64,000 nucleotides of DNA. It comes from Maribacter hydrothermalis (GTDB lineage: Bacteria; Bacteroidota; Bacteroidia; Flavobacteriales; Flavobacteriaceae). The stretch lies in contig NZ_CP018760.1 of the NCBI RefSeq assembly GCF_001913155.1, forward strand, positions 3,906,001 to 3,970,000, in the 5' to 3' direction. Positions 8,977-16,398 of the stretch are shown here, in pieces. Positions within the stretch are counted from its first letter, which is position 1, and each line of letters opens with the position of its first letter. The translations under genes were made by a program, and so were the position numbers. Below the pieces are notes generated by a model. That model had not been told where the DNA came from. It saw nothing but the letters and a program-made list of their open reading frames with translations, and made no database searches.

Positions 8977-9498
8977 ATGAAAATTTCAGATTTACAAGAA
9001 GATGAATTCAATTTTTTTTATGCTACATATTTAAGAAAACTAAATAATGATGAAGATCTTATATCTGCATTAGTAGATGGAAAAGAATGGTTTCAAACTT
9101 TTATTGGGGAGTTAAAAGATCACCAATTGTTATTTAGATATGGCGATGGAAAATGGACCATTGCGGAAGTTTTAGTTCATTTAATTGATACGGAACGTAT
9201 ATTTCAATATCGAGCCTTTAGAATTTCAAGAAATGATAAAACCCCAATGCCCGGTTTTGAACAAGATGACTATATTTTAGAAAGCAAGAGTAATGATCGC
9301 TCAAAAGCAGCTATTCTAGAAGAGTATCTTTCCGTTAGGAATGCTACAATTAGTTTATTTAAAAATATTTCTAATGATATAATGACAAGACGAGGTACAG
9401 CAAGTGGAATGTCCTGGTCTGTTGCCGCTTTGGGTTTAGCTATAAGCGGTCATCAAAGACATCATGAGCATATTTTAAAAGAGCGTTATTTAATTTAA
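8977..9498 (+). CDS. DinB-fold metal-dependent protein
   Basis: 173 residues of the DinB/YfiT four-helix superfamily, metal-binding proteins often acting as thiol-dependent hydrolases or transferases. Visible features are LLFRYGDGKWTIAEVLVHLIDTER (about 50-72), the first His region, and the C-terminal GHQRHHEHILKERY (about 158-171), which supplies two further histidines. Substrate unknown. Its end overlaps the convergent small gene at 9495 by four bases. A second, unrelated-looking DinB protein is encoded inside the his operon. Confidence 0.85.
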   Translation: MKISDLQEDEFNFFYATYLRKLNNDEDLISALVDGKEWFQTFIGELKDHQLLFRYGDGKWTIAEVLVHLIDTERIFQYRAFRISRNDKTPMPGFEQDDYILESKSNDRSKAAILEEYLSVRNATISLFKNISNDIMTRRGTASGMSWSVAALGLAISGHQRHHEHILKERYLI

Positions 9499-9824
9499 TC
9501 AAAATCTTCTTCGGTTTCTCTTTCAAAATTTAAATATAGCGCCTTGGTCATATCTTCTGACTGCATAACCTCTTCAGGGGTTTTTGGCTCAAGTTCTTTT
9601 TCTAGATTTTCTTCAAAATTGGCAATGAAGTTAGAGAGGCTCTTACTGATTTTTATAAGATAAAGGGTATCGGCTGTCTTTAATTGAACAGCTTCTACAT
9701 AATCTCCTTGTACATTTTTAAAAGTGATGATATCCTCATCCCCATAACCATAAGGATAAGTTTCAATTAGTAGTGCCGCCAATTGATGGTCTAATTTACG
9801 ATAATCTATAAGTCTTCTGGTCAT
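9495..9824 (-). CDS. Conserved hypothetical acidic protein
   Basis: 109 residues, strongly acidic at the C-terminus (ERETEEDFD). Begins MTRRLIDYRKLDHQLAALLI, then ETYPYGYGDEDIITF and a basic patch LIKISKSLSNFIANFEENLEKE. I recognise the look of a small protein conserved among flavobacteria but not a function. Probably cytoplasmic; no membrane segment. Encoded just upstream of aroB's end on the same strand, 108 bases apart. Confidence 0.65.
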   Translation of the reverse strand: MTRRLIDYRKLDHQLAALLIETYPYGYGDEDIITFKNVQGDYVEAVQLKTADTLYLIKISKSLSNFIANFEENLEKELEPKTPEEVMQSEDMTKALYLNFERETEEDFD

Positions 9825-9932
9825 AACTATTTTGGTTTAAGACGGTTATAATTTTCTTAATCCAATCTAGTAATTATCTAAGTGCAAATGTATTTTGAGT
9901 TGTGAAAGTAGTGTTTTTGGTATATGAAGTTT

Positions 9933-10994
9933 TTAAACTTTGTAGTAAGCAAATGCTTCGAAAAATAATTCTATGGGTATCTGTAGGTCAACTTGTGGCG
10001 AACCTATCGTTTTTAGCAGAACAAAATTCACTTTTCCGTGAGAATTTTTCTTATCATACTTCATTAGTTTTAAGATAGACTCAATATCATTATCCGAAAA
10101 TTCTACTTTATCGTACCTGCTTAAAAAGGTGTTTTTTATATCGGATAATGATTCTGCCGTTAATCCTAATAATTTATGAGATAAATACCCTTCTAATATC
10201 ATTCCTAAGGCAATTGCTTCGCCATGTAATAGCATTTCTTTAGCATCACTTTCTAAAAAATAGGATTCTATGGCATGGCCTAGCGTGTGACCGTAATTCA
10301 ATATTTTTCTAATATTTTGTTCAGTAGGGTCTTGTAATACTACTTTATTCTTTATTTGTATTGAGGTAAGAATATGCTTTTTCATGTCCTCTAAACTTTT
10401 AACTTCTTTTAAAGCGTGCCAATAGGGAGCATCCTGAATTAAGCCATGTTTCAGCATTTCTGCAAAACCGCTTATAACTTGTCTGTTTTCTAACGTGTCC
10501 AAGAAATCTGGCACAACCAACACCATAACAGGCTGATTAATAACACCTATTTGGTTTTTAAGTGCGCCTAAGTCAATGCCAGTTTTTCCACCTACAGAGG
10601 CATCTACCATAGATAAAAGCGTAGTAGGAACATTAATAAAGTCTATACCCCTTTTAAATGTAGAAGCTACAAAGCCTCCCAAATCGGTTAAAACTCCTCC
10701 GCCTAAATTTATTAATATACTTTTTCTATCCGCACCTAATTCAGATAGGGCTTCCCAGACACCAACACATGTCTCTATATTTTTATTAACCTCACCAGAT
10801 TCAATTTCGATAATTTCAAATTGGTAGTCGCCATTAATCTCTGCCATAAATTGTGGTAAACATAATTCATGTGTGTTTTCATCAACTAAAATGAAAATAA
10901 TGGAATATTTCATTTTTGCTAAATGAGTGTTTAGCGATTGAAATGCTTTTTCATTAAAATGTACAGCGTAAGAGTCGGAAATTATGGAGTTCAT
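9933..10994 (-). CDS. aroB: 3-dehydroquinate synthase
   Basis: Second step of the shikimate pathway: converts DAHP to 3-dehydroquinate using NAD and zinc. 353 residues, family length. Nucleotide-binding and active-site stretches are clear: GEVNKN, INLGGGVLTDLGGF, FINVPTTLLSMVDASVGGKT and GINHPVM-type sequence (here GVINQPVMV). Zinc-ligand regions FAEMLKHGLI, NYGHTLGHAIE and LHGEAIALGM are also present. Single gene, divergent from proline dehydrogenase with a 106-base shared promoter region. Confidence 0.95.
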   Translation of the reverse strand: MNSIISDSYAVHFNEKAFQSLNTHLAKMKYSIIFILVDENTHELCLPQFMAEINGDYQFEIIEIESGEVNKNIETCVGVWEALSELGADRKSILINLGGGVLTDLGGFVASTFKRGIDFINVPTTLLSMVDASVGGKTGIDLGALKNQIGVINQPVMVLVVPDFLDTLENRQVISGFAEMLKHGLIQDAPYWHALKEVKSLEDMKKHILTSIQIKNKVVLQDPTEQNIRKILNYGHTLGHAIESYFLESDAKEMLLHGEAIALGMILEGYLSHKLLGLTAESLSDIKNTFLSRYDKVEFSDNDIESILKLMKYDKKNSHGKVNFVLLKTIGSPQVDLQIPIELFFEAFAYYKV

Positions 10995-11031
10995 TTTGGT
11001 CGAAAAGTAAATTTTATTTTGACCACAAAAT
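10993..11031. promoter_or_regulatory. Imperfect inverted repeat between aroB and proline dehydrogenase genes
   Basis: ATTTTGGTC at 10993-11001 and GACCACAAAAT at 11021-11031 form a two-base-gapped inverted repeat in the divergent intergenic region. The left arm starts inside the aroB start codon. Could be an operator or a weak hairpin in the aroB leader. Confidence 0.3.
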
Positions 11032-11070
11032 AAAGGTTATTTTTAGTCTTAGGATTATAAATTGTGTTAT

Positions 11071-11078
11071 TATCTTTG
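11071..11078 (+). promoter_or_regulatory. -7 promoter element for proline dehydrogenase gene
   Basis: TATCTTTG, an exact TAnnTTTG match, 22 bases before the ATG at 11101. No clear -33 TTG at the preferred spacing. Confidence 0.5.
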
Positions 11079-11100
11079 ATACCTGAATAAATGATAAAAA

Positions 11101-12267
11101 ATGGACCAGATTTTTGAAAATACCGCAACTGCATTCGCACTAAAATCGGATTCTGAACTAGAAAGGGCTTATTTTCTCTTTAAAATGATTTCAAATGAAC
11201 CATTAGTTAAACTTGGTTCGGCAGTGACTAATTTTGCATTTAAAGCTCATTTACCAGTTGAAAGATTGATAAAAGCTACGGTGTTTGACCATTTCTGCGG
11301 TGGTGTCAATGAACGAGATTGTCTTCCGGTTGTAGATAAAATGTGGAGTAAGGGAGTGAGTTCCGTACTAGATTACTCGGTAGAAGGGAAAGATGAAGAG
11401 GACCCTTTTGATACGGCTACAAAAATGATATTGACCATTTTAGATTTTGTAAAAGAAAAGGAAGCCATACCCTATGCTGTTTTTAAACCTACAGGGTTTG
11501 GTCGTTTTGCGCTATATCAAAAAATTTGTGAGAAAAAAGAACTAACTAAAAATGAGGAGGCAGAATGGCAACGGGTTGTAAACAGATTTGATCAGGTGTG
11601 TAAAAAGGCCCACGATTTAGAGGTTTCCTTATTAATTGATGGAGAGGAGAGTTGGATGCAAGACGCAGCAGATGACCTTGTTGAAGATATGATGCGTAAA
11701 TACAACAAAAAGAAACGAATTGTATTTAATACCCTACAGGCCTATAGATGGGATCGTTTACCATATTTAAAATCGTTACATGAGCGTGCTAAAAATGACG
11801 GGTTTTTAGTGGGTATGAAGGTTGTTCGTGGTGCTTATATGGAAAAAGAGAATGAAAGAGCTCAGGAAAAAGGGTATACTTCTCCAATTTGTAAGACTAA
11901 GGCAGATACGGACAACAATTTTAACGCTACCATCGAATACATGATTGAAAATCTTGATACGATTTCAATTTTTTCTGGTACACATAATGAAGAAAGTTGT
12001 TACCTTTTAATGGATTTAATGGAGAAAAAAGGAATTGAGAAAAACAACGAACATGTTTGGTTTGGCCAATTGTATGGTATGAGTGACCATATCTCATATA
12101 ATTTAGCTGCTAACGGCTATAATGTTGCCAAGTATTTACCATTTGGACCTGTAAAAGATGTTATGCCTTATTTAATAAGAAGAGCAGATGAAAATACCTC
12201 TGTTGCTGGGCAAACTAGCAGGGAATTAAGGTTACTTAAAAAAGAAAGAAAACGTAGAAAAATATAA
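11101..12267 (+). CDS. Proline dehydrogenase
   Basis: FAD enzyme that oxidises proline to pyrroline-5-carboxylate, feeding electrons to the respiratory chain. 388 residues, a monofunctional ProDH rather than a PutA fusion. The TIM-barrel markers are present: SVLDYSVEGKDEE (about 83-95), LLIDGEESWMQDAADDLV (about 177-194), FNTLQAYRWDR, KVVRGAYMEKE (about 239-249), LYGMSDHISYNL and the substrate-carboxylate motif LIRRADENTS near the C-terminus. Own promoter; no P5C dehydrogenase gene alongside. Confidence 0.93.
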   Translation: MDQIFENTATAFALKSDSELERAYFLFKMISNEPLVKLGSAVTNFAFKAHLPVERLIKATVFDHFCGGVNERDCLPVVDKMWSKGVSSVLDYSVEGKDEEDPFDTATKMILTILDFVKEKEAIPYAVFKPTGFGRFALYQKICEKKELTKNEEAEWQRVVNRFDQVCKKAHDLEVSLLIDGEESWMQDAADDLVEDMMRKYNKKKRIVFNTLQAYRWDRLPYLKSLHERAKNDGFLVGMKVVRGAYMEKENERAQEKGYTSPICKTKADTDNNFNATIEYMIENLDTISIFSGTHNEESCYLLMDLMEKKGIEKNNEHVWFGQLYGMSDHISYNLAANGYNVAKYLPFGPVKDVMPYLIRRADENTSVAGQTSRELRLLKKERKRRKI

Positions 12268-12302
12268 TAATGTAAATTTATTGGCACCGCCAAAGGGTAT
12301 AA

Positions 12303-12371
12303 TACCCCGAGGCTTGCCTCGAAATTAAAAGTTCGTTTCGGGCGAATGCCTCGTGGGCTTGCCCCGAGGTA
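12303..12371. repeat. REP-like bimodular palindromic element
   Basis: GC-rich island in AT-rich intergenic DNA. Module one is the hairpin CGAGGC-TT-GCCTCG (12308-12321). Module two is CCTCG-T-GGGC-TT-GCCC-CGAGG (12349-12369), a stem with one bulge and the same TT loop. A TTCG...CGAA pair lies between them. Two imperfect palindromes with a linker are the layout of REP doublets, which are usually mobilised in trans by a RAYT transposase; none is in the window. A decayed copy in the other orientation is at about 57570-57632. Confidence 0.75.
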
Positions 12372-12373
12372 GT

Positions 12374-12757
12374 TTATTGAACCTCTATTTTTTGAATTGT
12401 TGCTTTATTGCTGCAGTTTTTGACAGTAAAGGTCCAATCTTTTTCTTTTAATTCAGATTCAACAATATAGGTTTTACAGGGAACAGATTTAGTATCACTT
12501 TTACTAAAATCTACATCTCCTTCTGTTAATATGTATTTAATATCTAGCGAATCTAGTTGGTTTTCCGTCATTTTTAACTTTACCTCATCACTATAATACA
12601 TTGGTTTAGAACGAATATCTTTAAGGGTACGGCAATTTGGTAAGTAGCAGAAATAAACACCGGTTTCATCGGATTTCTTTTTAAAGAACATGGTTAAAAA
12701 AACGATACCGATAGATAAACCTACCAAGAAAAAACCTAACCTTTTTAGAAAATCCAT
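12374..12757 (-). CDS. Membrane-anchored conserved protein of unknown function
   Basis: 127 residues. One N-terminal membrane segment (LGFFLVGLSIGIVFLTMFF, about 7-25) with KRLG before it and KKKSDE after it, then a soluble domain containing FCYLPNCRTLKDIRSKP with a Cys pair (about 36-52). Another Cys lies in VPCKTYIVESELKEKDWTF and one in VKNCSNK. I think this belongs to a small flavobacterial DUF4258-type family, with low confidence. It lies downstream of the alanine dehydrogenase gene on the same strand, 79 bases away. Confidence 0.65.
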   Translation of the reverse strand: MDFLKRLGFFLVGLSIGIVFLTMFFKKKSDETGVYFCYLPNCRTLKDIRSKPMYYSDEVKLKMTENQLDSLDIKYILTEGDVDFSKSDTKSVPCKTYIVESELKEKDWTFTVKNCSNKATIQKIEVQ

Positions 12758-12836
12758 ATAACCTTATGTAGAAAATAATTAAAAACGTAAAATTATACCT
12801 TTTTAGAAGGATAGGAAAATGAAAAGGCTTAGTAAT

Positions 12837-14036
12837 CTAAAAAATCAAGAAATTAATATCGCTATACTGCAAATCGAACCATTCACCGACAGATTTATTG
12901 GTAAGAATACCATGATACATATAAAGTCCGTTACGTAAACCTTTATCAAAACGAAGCGAATTTTCAAGTCCGCCATCTTCACCAATTTTTAATAAATAGG
13001 GCGTAAAAATATTACTTATGGATACTGAAGCGGTTTTTGGATATCTAGAAGGTATATTTGGAACACCGTAATGTATAACATCGTACTTTTTCCTAGTAGG
13101 CTTGTTATGATCTGTTATTTCACTAGTTTCAAAACAACCGCCAGTATCTATACTGACATCGATAATTACAGCACCTTTTTTCATATGTTCTACCATGGTA
13201 CTAGAGACCACTACAGGCGATCTGTCTTTTCCTCTTGTTGCGCCAATGGCAACATCGCAACGTTTAAGGGCTTTTAAAAGGTTTTTTGGTTGTATGGTAG
13301 ATGTATAAACCGTTTGTTTTAAGTTGGTCTGTATATTTCTAAGTTTGGTTATTGAATTGTCAAAAACCTTTACGTTGGCTCCAATACCAATTGCTGATCT
13401 AGCTGCAAATTCGCCTACTGTACCTGCACCTATAATTACAACTTCTACGGGTGGAACACCACTAATGTTACCGAACATTAGTCCGTTACCATTATTGTTA
13501 GCGGCCATTAATTCGGCAGCAATTAAAACAGAGGATATACCAGCAATTTCACTTAGCGAACGTACAGCTGGGTATTTGCCTTCTTCATCTCTTATGTATT
13601 CAAAAGCTATAGCAGTAATACGTTTTCTTGCTAATTCTTCAAAATAGGCTTTGTATTGCGTTTTTATCTGAAGCGCAGAAATAATTACGGTCTGCGGATT
13701 TATATATTCAATTTCTGTTAAAGTAGGAGGCTCTACTTTTAAAATTAGTGGACAAGCGAATACCTTTTTAGTATCTTTTGTAATTTCACCACCTGCTTGT
13801 GTATAATCTAAATCTGAATAATTAGCTCCCTCACCAGCTCCAGATTCTATTAAAATACGATGACCATTCGACGTTATTGCATTAACGGCATCGGGCGTTA
13901 AACAAATACGTTTTTCTTGATATTGGTTTTCTTTAGGTATACCAATAAATAATTCTCCTTTTTGTCTAAAAACCTCTAAAGTTTCTTCTTGTGGAAGTAA
14001 TTGGTGTTTACTAAATGGGGAGGTGGCTTGGCTCAT
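12837..14036 (-). CDS. ald: Alanine dehydrogenase
   Basis: NAD-dependent oxidative deamination of L-alanine to pyruvate and ammonia. 399 residues, slightly longer than typical because of an N-terminal extension (about residues 1-28) before FIGIPKENQYQEKRICLTPDAV. The Rossmann motif VVIIGAGTVGEFAARSA (about 198-214) is intact. VIIDVSIDTGGCFETS and HYGVPNIPSRYPKTASVSISN, conserved active-site and nucleotide stretches, follow. Location near tsaE and porX is the usual flavobacterial arrangement. Its physiological direction is not readable from sequence. Confidence 0.93.
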   Translation of the reverse strand: MSQATSPFSKHQLLPQEETLEVFRQKGELFIGIPKENQYQEKRICLTPDAVNAITSNGHRILIESGAGEGANYSDLDYTQAGGEITKDTKKVFACPLILKVEPPTLTEIEYINPQTVIISALQIKTQYKAYFEELARKRITAIAFEYIRDEEGKYPAVRSLSEIAGISSVLIAAELMAANNNGNGLMFGNISGVPPVEVVIIGAGTVGEFAARSAIGIGANVKVFDNSITKLRNIQTNLKQTVYTSTIQPKNLLKALKRCDVAIGATRGKDRSPVVVSSTMVEHMKKGAVIIDVSIDTGGCFETSEITDHNKPTRKKYDVIHYGVPNIPSRYPKTASVSISNIFTPYLLKIGEDGGLENSLRFDKGLRNGLYMYHGILTNKSVGEWFDLQYSDINFLIF

Positions 14037-14132
14037 AGCTAAAATGTACGTTATTCAAGTCTTTGACTTGAAACTCAAATGTACAATTTTTAAAGAAATG
14101 TATTTTACACTATTGTTATCGAAGATATACTT

Positions 14133-14792
14133 TTAAAACTTAAAATTTAGCCAACCTTGAATTCGTTCTTGAACTCCTTTTAATATATTTTCGATATTAC
14201 CGGTAGATAGCTTAGTATTCAATTCATCCGATAAAGAGGGTATCTCCGAATCTTCAATTTCTTCCGAAGCCGTATTGAATTTTTTAGTAGTAGGATTTAT
14301 ATTTTTGTCTTTTAACTCTTTTAGCTCCGCATCCATTGCTTCTAAATCAATACCGTGAACATGCTTATCATAAAGTTTTATTCTAATAAAGTAAACAATA
14401 GGAATGGTTATCATACAAATAGGGATTAACCACCAAATATTGTCTGTATCTATATAATCATCTGAGTCGTAAAACACTTCAAATAATTGAAATGCATACA
14501 TGGCAATTGGAATAATAATGATATGGTACCACCAATCTCTAGATGTTAAAAACCAAAAAATCATTAAATAAAGAGGGACAATTTTAGATGTTAAAAACCA
14601 AAGAAATGTTTGCGTACTTGGAAAGCCATGATTTCCGATAATTATGCCTAAAATAGATACATCTCCATTGGAATCATATGGTAAATAATCATATACTTTA
14701 TATAAAAAAGGAGAAATTGCTATAAAAAATACTAGTAGTGATTCTAGAAAAATCTTTTTTTTAGCTTTTTTTCTTTTTGCTTTACTAATCAT
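14133..14792 (-). CDS. Multi-pass membrane protein of unknown function
   Basis: 219 residues. Very basic N-terminus (KAKRKKAKKK), then four hydrophobic segments: about 14-28, 50-77, 84-104 and 120-137 (WWLIPICMITIPIVYFIRI). The C-terminal ~75 residues are soluble and charged (LDAMDAELKELKDKN-like region, then an acidic segment and FKF end). No family recognised. Located between ald and the 43-residue peptide gene on the same strand. Confidence 0.65.
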   Translation of the reverse strand: MISKAKRKKAKKKIFLESLLVFFIAISPFLYKVYDYLPYDSNGDVSILGIIIGNHGFPSTQTFLWFLTSKIVPLYLMIFWFLTSRDWWYHIIIIPIAMYAFQLFEVFYDSDDYIDTDNIWWLIPICMITIPIVYFIRIKLYDKHVHGIDLEAMDAELKELKDKNINPTTKKFNTASEEIEDSEIPSLSDELNTKLSTGNIENILKGVQERIQGWLNFKF

Positions 14793-14851
14793 TTTACATA
14801 ATAATATTACACTATGCTAACGAATTAAAATAGTAAATATTATATATAAAA

Positions 14852-14874
14852 AAAGAGCAATAAAATTGCTCTTT
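14852..14874 (-). terminator. Terminator for the 43-residue peptide gene
   Basis: Perfect nine-base stem AAAGAGCAA / TTGCTCTTT with loop TAAAA. Read on the minus strand it is followed by a run of T (plus-strand A tract at 14845-14854). It lies 21 bases after the stop of the small gene. Confidence 0.75.
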
Positions 14875-14894
14875 AATTCTAAAAAAAATAATGG

Positions 14895-15026
14895 TTAAAT
14901 TCTTTTAGTCAGCTCTTTCTTGTCAACATTAAGATTTTGATTATCGATATCGATAATCGGTGCAGCTAAAGCTAAAAGAAATACACCTAAAGCGATAGAT
15001 GCTAAAAACGTTCTCTTGTTTTTCAT
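14895..15026 (-). CDS. 43-residue small exported or membrane peptide
   Basis: Short frame read on the minus strand: begins MKNKRTFLASIALGVFLLAL, then APIIDIDNQNLNVDKKELTK and RI before TAA. Basic N-terminus plus a hydrophobic stretch of about 15 residues look like a signal peptide or single membrane anchor. If cleaved, only ~22 residues remain. Support for a real gene: an upstream TAGGTTTG promoter element, a terminator immediately downstream, and no competing gene in the interval. No family recognised. Confidence 0.6.
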   Translation of the reverse strand: MKNKRTFLASIALGVFLLALAAPIIDIDNQNLNVDKKELTKRI

Positions 15027-15066
15027 TTTCAAGGGATTTTTGGTTCTGTAAGAAATAGTTCTCATA

Positions 15067-15074
15067 CAAACCTA
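15067..15074 (-). promoter_or_regulatory. -7 promoter element for the 43-residue peptide gene
   Basis: TAGGTTTG on the minus strand, an exact TAnnTTTG match, about 40 bases before the start of the small gene. No clear -33 TTG. Confidence 0.45.
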
Positions 15075-15251
15075 AGAAATATTAGGGATATTGCATGTAT
15101 TTAAACGTTAAAATTGAGCATTTCAACCGATTTTATAATCATTTTATCGATATAAATGTTTTTCATCGAAAAAATACAATTTAAACGCATAACAAATGAT
15201 GTCTCTTTTTTACTCAATTAGACAAACTACTTATTTGTTTGTATTTTACAA

Positions 15252-15665
15252 CTAATTTTGTAGGGTTAATTTTCTAGTTTTTGCATCTATAATTTCTATT
15301 ATTATAATTTGAGCGTCTGGTGGTACTAGGTTTGGTATTTTCTCTGGCCATTCCATAAATACCCAAGCATCTGTGCTTAAATAATCTTCAAGCCCCATGT
15401 CCAAAGCTTCATTTTCATCTTCAAGTCTATAAAAATCAAAATGATACCCCAATAACTCGCCATTAGCTTTTGCATATTCATTTACTAAACCAAATGTGGG
15501 GCTACTAACATTGTCTTGCCCATCTAATTCTTTTACCAACGCTTTAATTAAAGTGGTTTTACCTGCGCCCATAGGTGCGTAAAACGCTAGGATATTACTA
15601 GCTGAATTCTTAATAATCTCCTTGGAAATTTTTCTTAATTCATTTAATCCATAAATAAATTCCAT
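15252..15665 (-). CDS. tsaE: tRNA threonylcarbamoyladenosine biosynthesis ATPase
   Basis: ATPase partner of the TsaB-TsaD complex that makes the universal t6A37 modification in ANN-decoding tRNAs. 137 residues, family size. Walker A PMGAGKTTLIKAL (about 31-43), the conserved SSPTFGLVNEY (about 54-64), HFDFYRLEDENEALDMGLEDY and FMEWPEKIPNLVP are all present. It would ordinarily follow porX directly. Here its ATG at 15665 lies 11 bases from the end of a decayed porX 3' copy, so its original promoter context has been changed by the duplication. Confidence 0.93.
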   Translation of the reverse strand: MEFIYGLNELRKISKEIIKNSASNILAFYAPMGAGKTTLIKALVKELDGQDNVSSPTFGLVNEYAKANGELLGYHFDFYRLEDENEALDMGLEDYLSTDAWVFMEWPEKIPNLVPPDAQIIIIEIIDAKTRKLTLQN

Positions 15666-15675
15666 ATTTATAAGT

Positions 15676-15920
15676 TTATTTAGGCTCCAAAACTACAAAA
15701 GGAATAATCATTTCTTCTAAAGATATTTCTCAATATTTATATGTATTTCTGTGTTAACTAAAAAAAGGGTGGTAGATATTTGGATAAGCAAAAACTAGTT
15801 ATTTTTAGCAAATAGATTGGGGTTACTCATGTTTATACTTGAAAGATAAATGAATTTTGGGTCCTTGGCTGCTTGCTCATTGTTTTTTTATAGGTACGCT
15901 TCTAATTGTTTTTAGCTTAG
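15676..15920 (-). pseudogene. Decayed duplicate of the porX 3' end
   Basis: On the minus strand about 245 bases align clearly with the last ~245 bases of the intact porX gene (16399-16645). They share the terminal VLEP-K-stop, the GGGTCCTTGGCTGC block and the AAGCAAAAA and TTTTAGCAAATA blocks, with many point changes and small indels. The frame is broken and there is no start, so it is a remnant. The remnant's stop is followed within 11 bases by the tsaE start, which is the expected ancestral porX-tsaE junction. The extra DNA at 15921-16398 therefore separates an intact gene from an old copy of its own 3' end. Confidence 0.85.
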
Positions 15921-16398
15921 AGTAATACAATTATCAGAATTTCTAATTTTTCATTATATTTTAATTTTGACCCTCTTAATATTTGAGAGTACTAGTTAAT
16001 ATCTATATGATTTTTTTAAAGCAACACGCCAGATTAACTTAGATTTTGAATGCAGCTAATACTAAATTAAAAGATGAAGAAGTATTGGGAAATTAATGGA
16101 GGAATTCTTAGCTTAGTTTTTGCTATTTTGCGTGTAACTGTAACTATGTATAGATTGGGTTACATCTTAGGAAAAGATTTATAGCATATAATTAATAATT
16201 AAAAGACTTATACTGTTGAAGAATAAAGATATATTAAGATTAGAATAGTTATTTTGGTCAATGTTTATTACAATTTGCTGCCTTTATATTGGTTATGAGT
16301 TGGGTAAAGATTTATTCATAATGTTTAATTAATGAATTTTATTTTGATGAATTCCTCCAAGTAAATTAGAGGAATTTTCACATTATCAATTCAATTTT
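15921..16398. other. Interval between porX and its 3' remnant, with two tiny frames
   Basis: 478 bases with no gene of recognisable family. Two very short plus-strand frames have similar ends: 16074-16184 (36 codons, ending MYRLGYILGKDL) and 16261-16332 (23 codons, containing LYIGYELGKDLF). The shared G-Y-x-L-G-K-D-L pattern suggests two diverged copies of a small hydrophobic peptide, but coding status is unproven. An 11-base inverted pair TGGAGGAATTC (16097-16107) and GAATTCCTCCA (16349-16359) brackets most of this stretch. The hairpin AATTCCTC/GAGGAATT (16350-16376) with TTTT after it could terminate rightward transcription. Confidence 0.4.
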
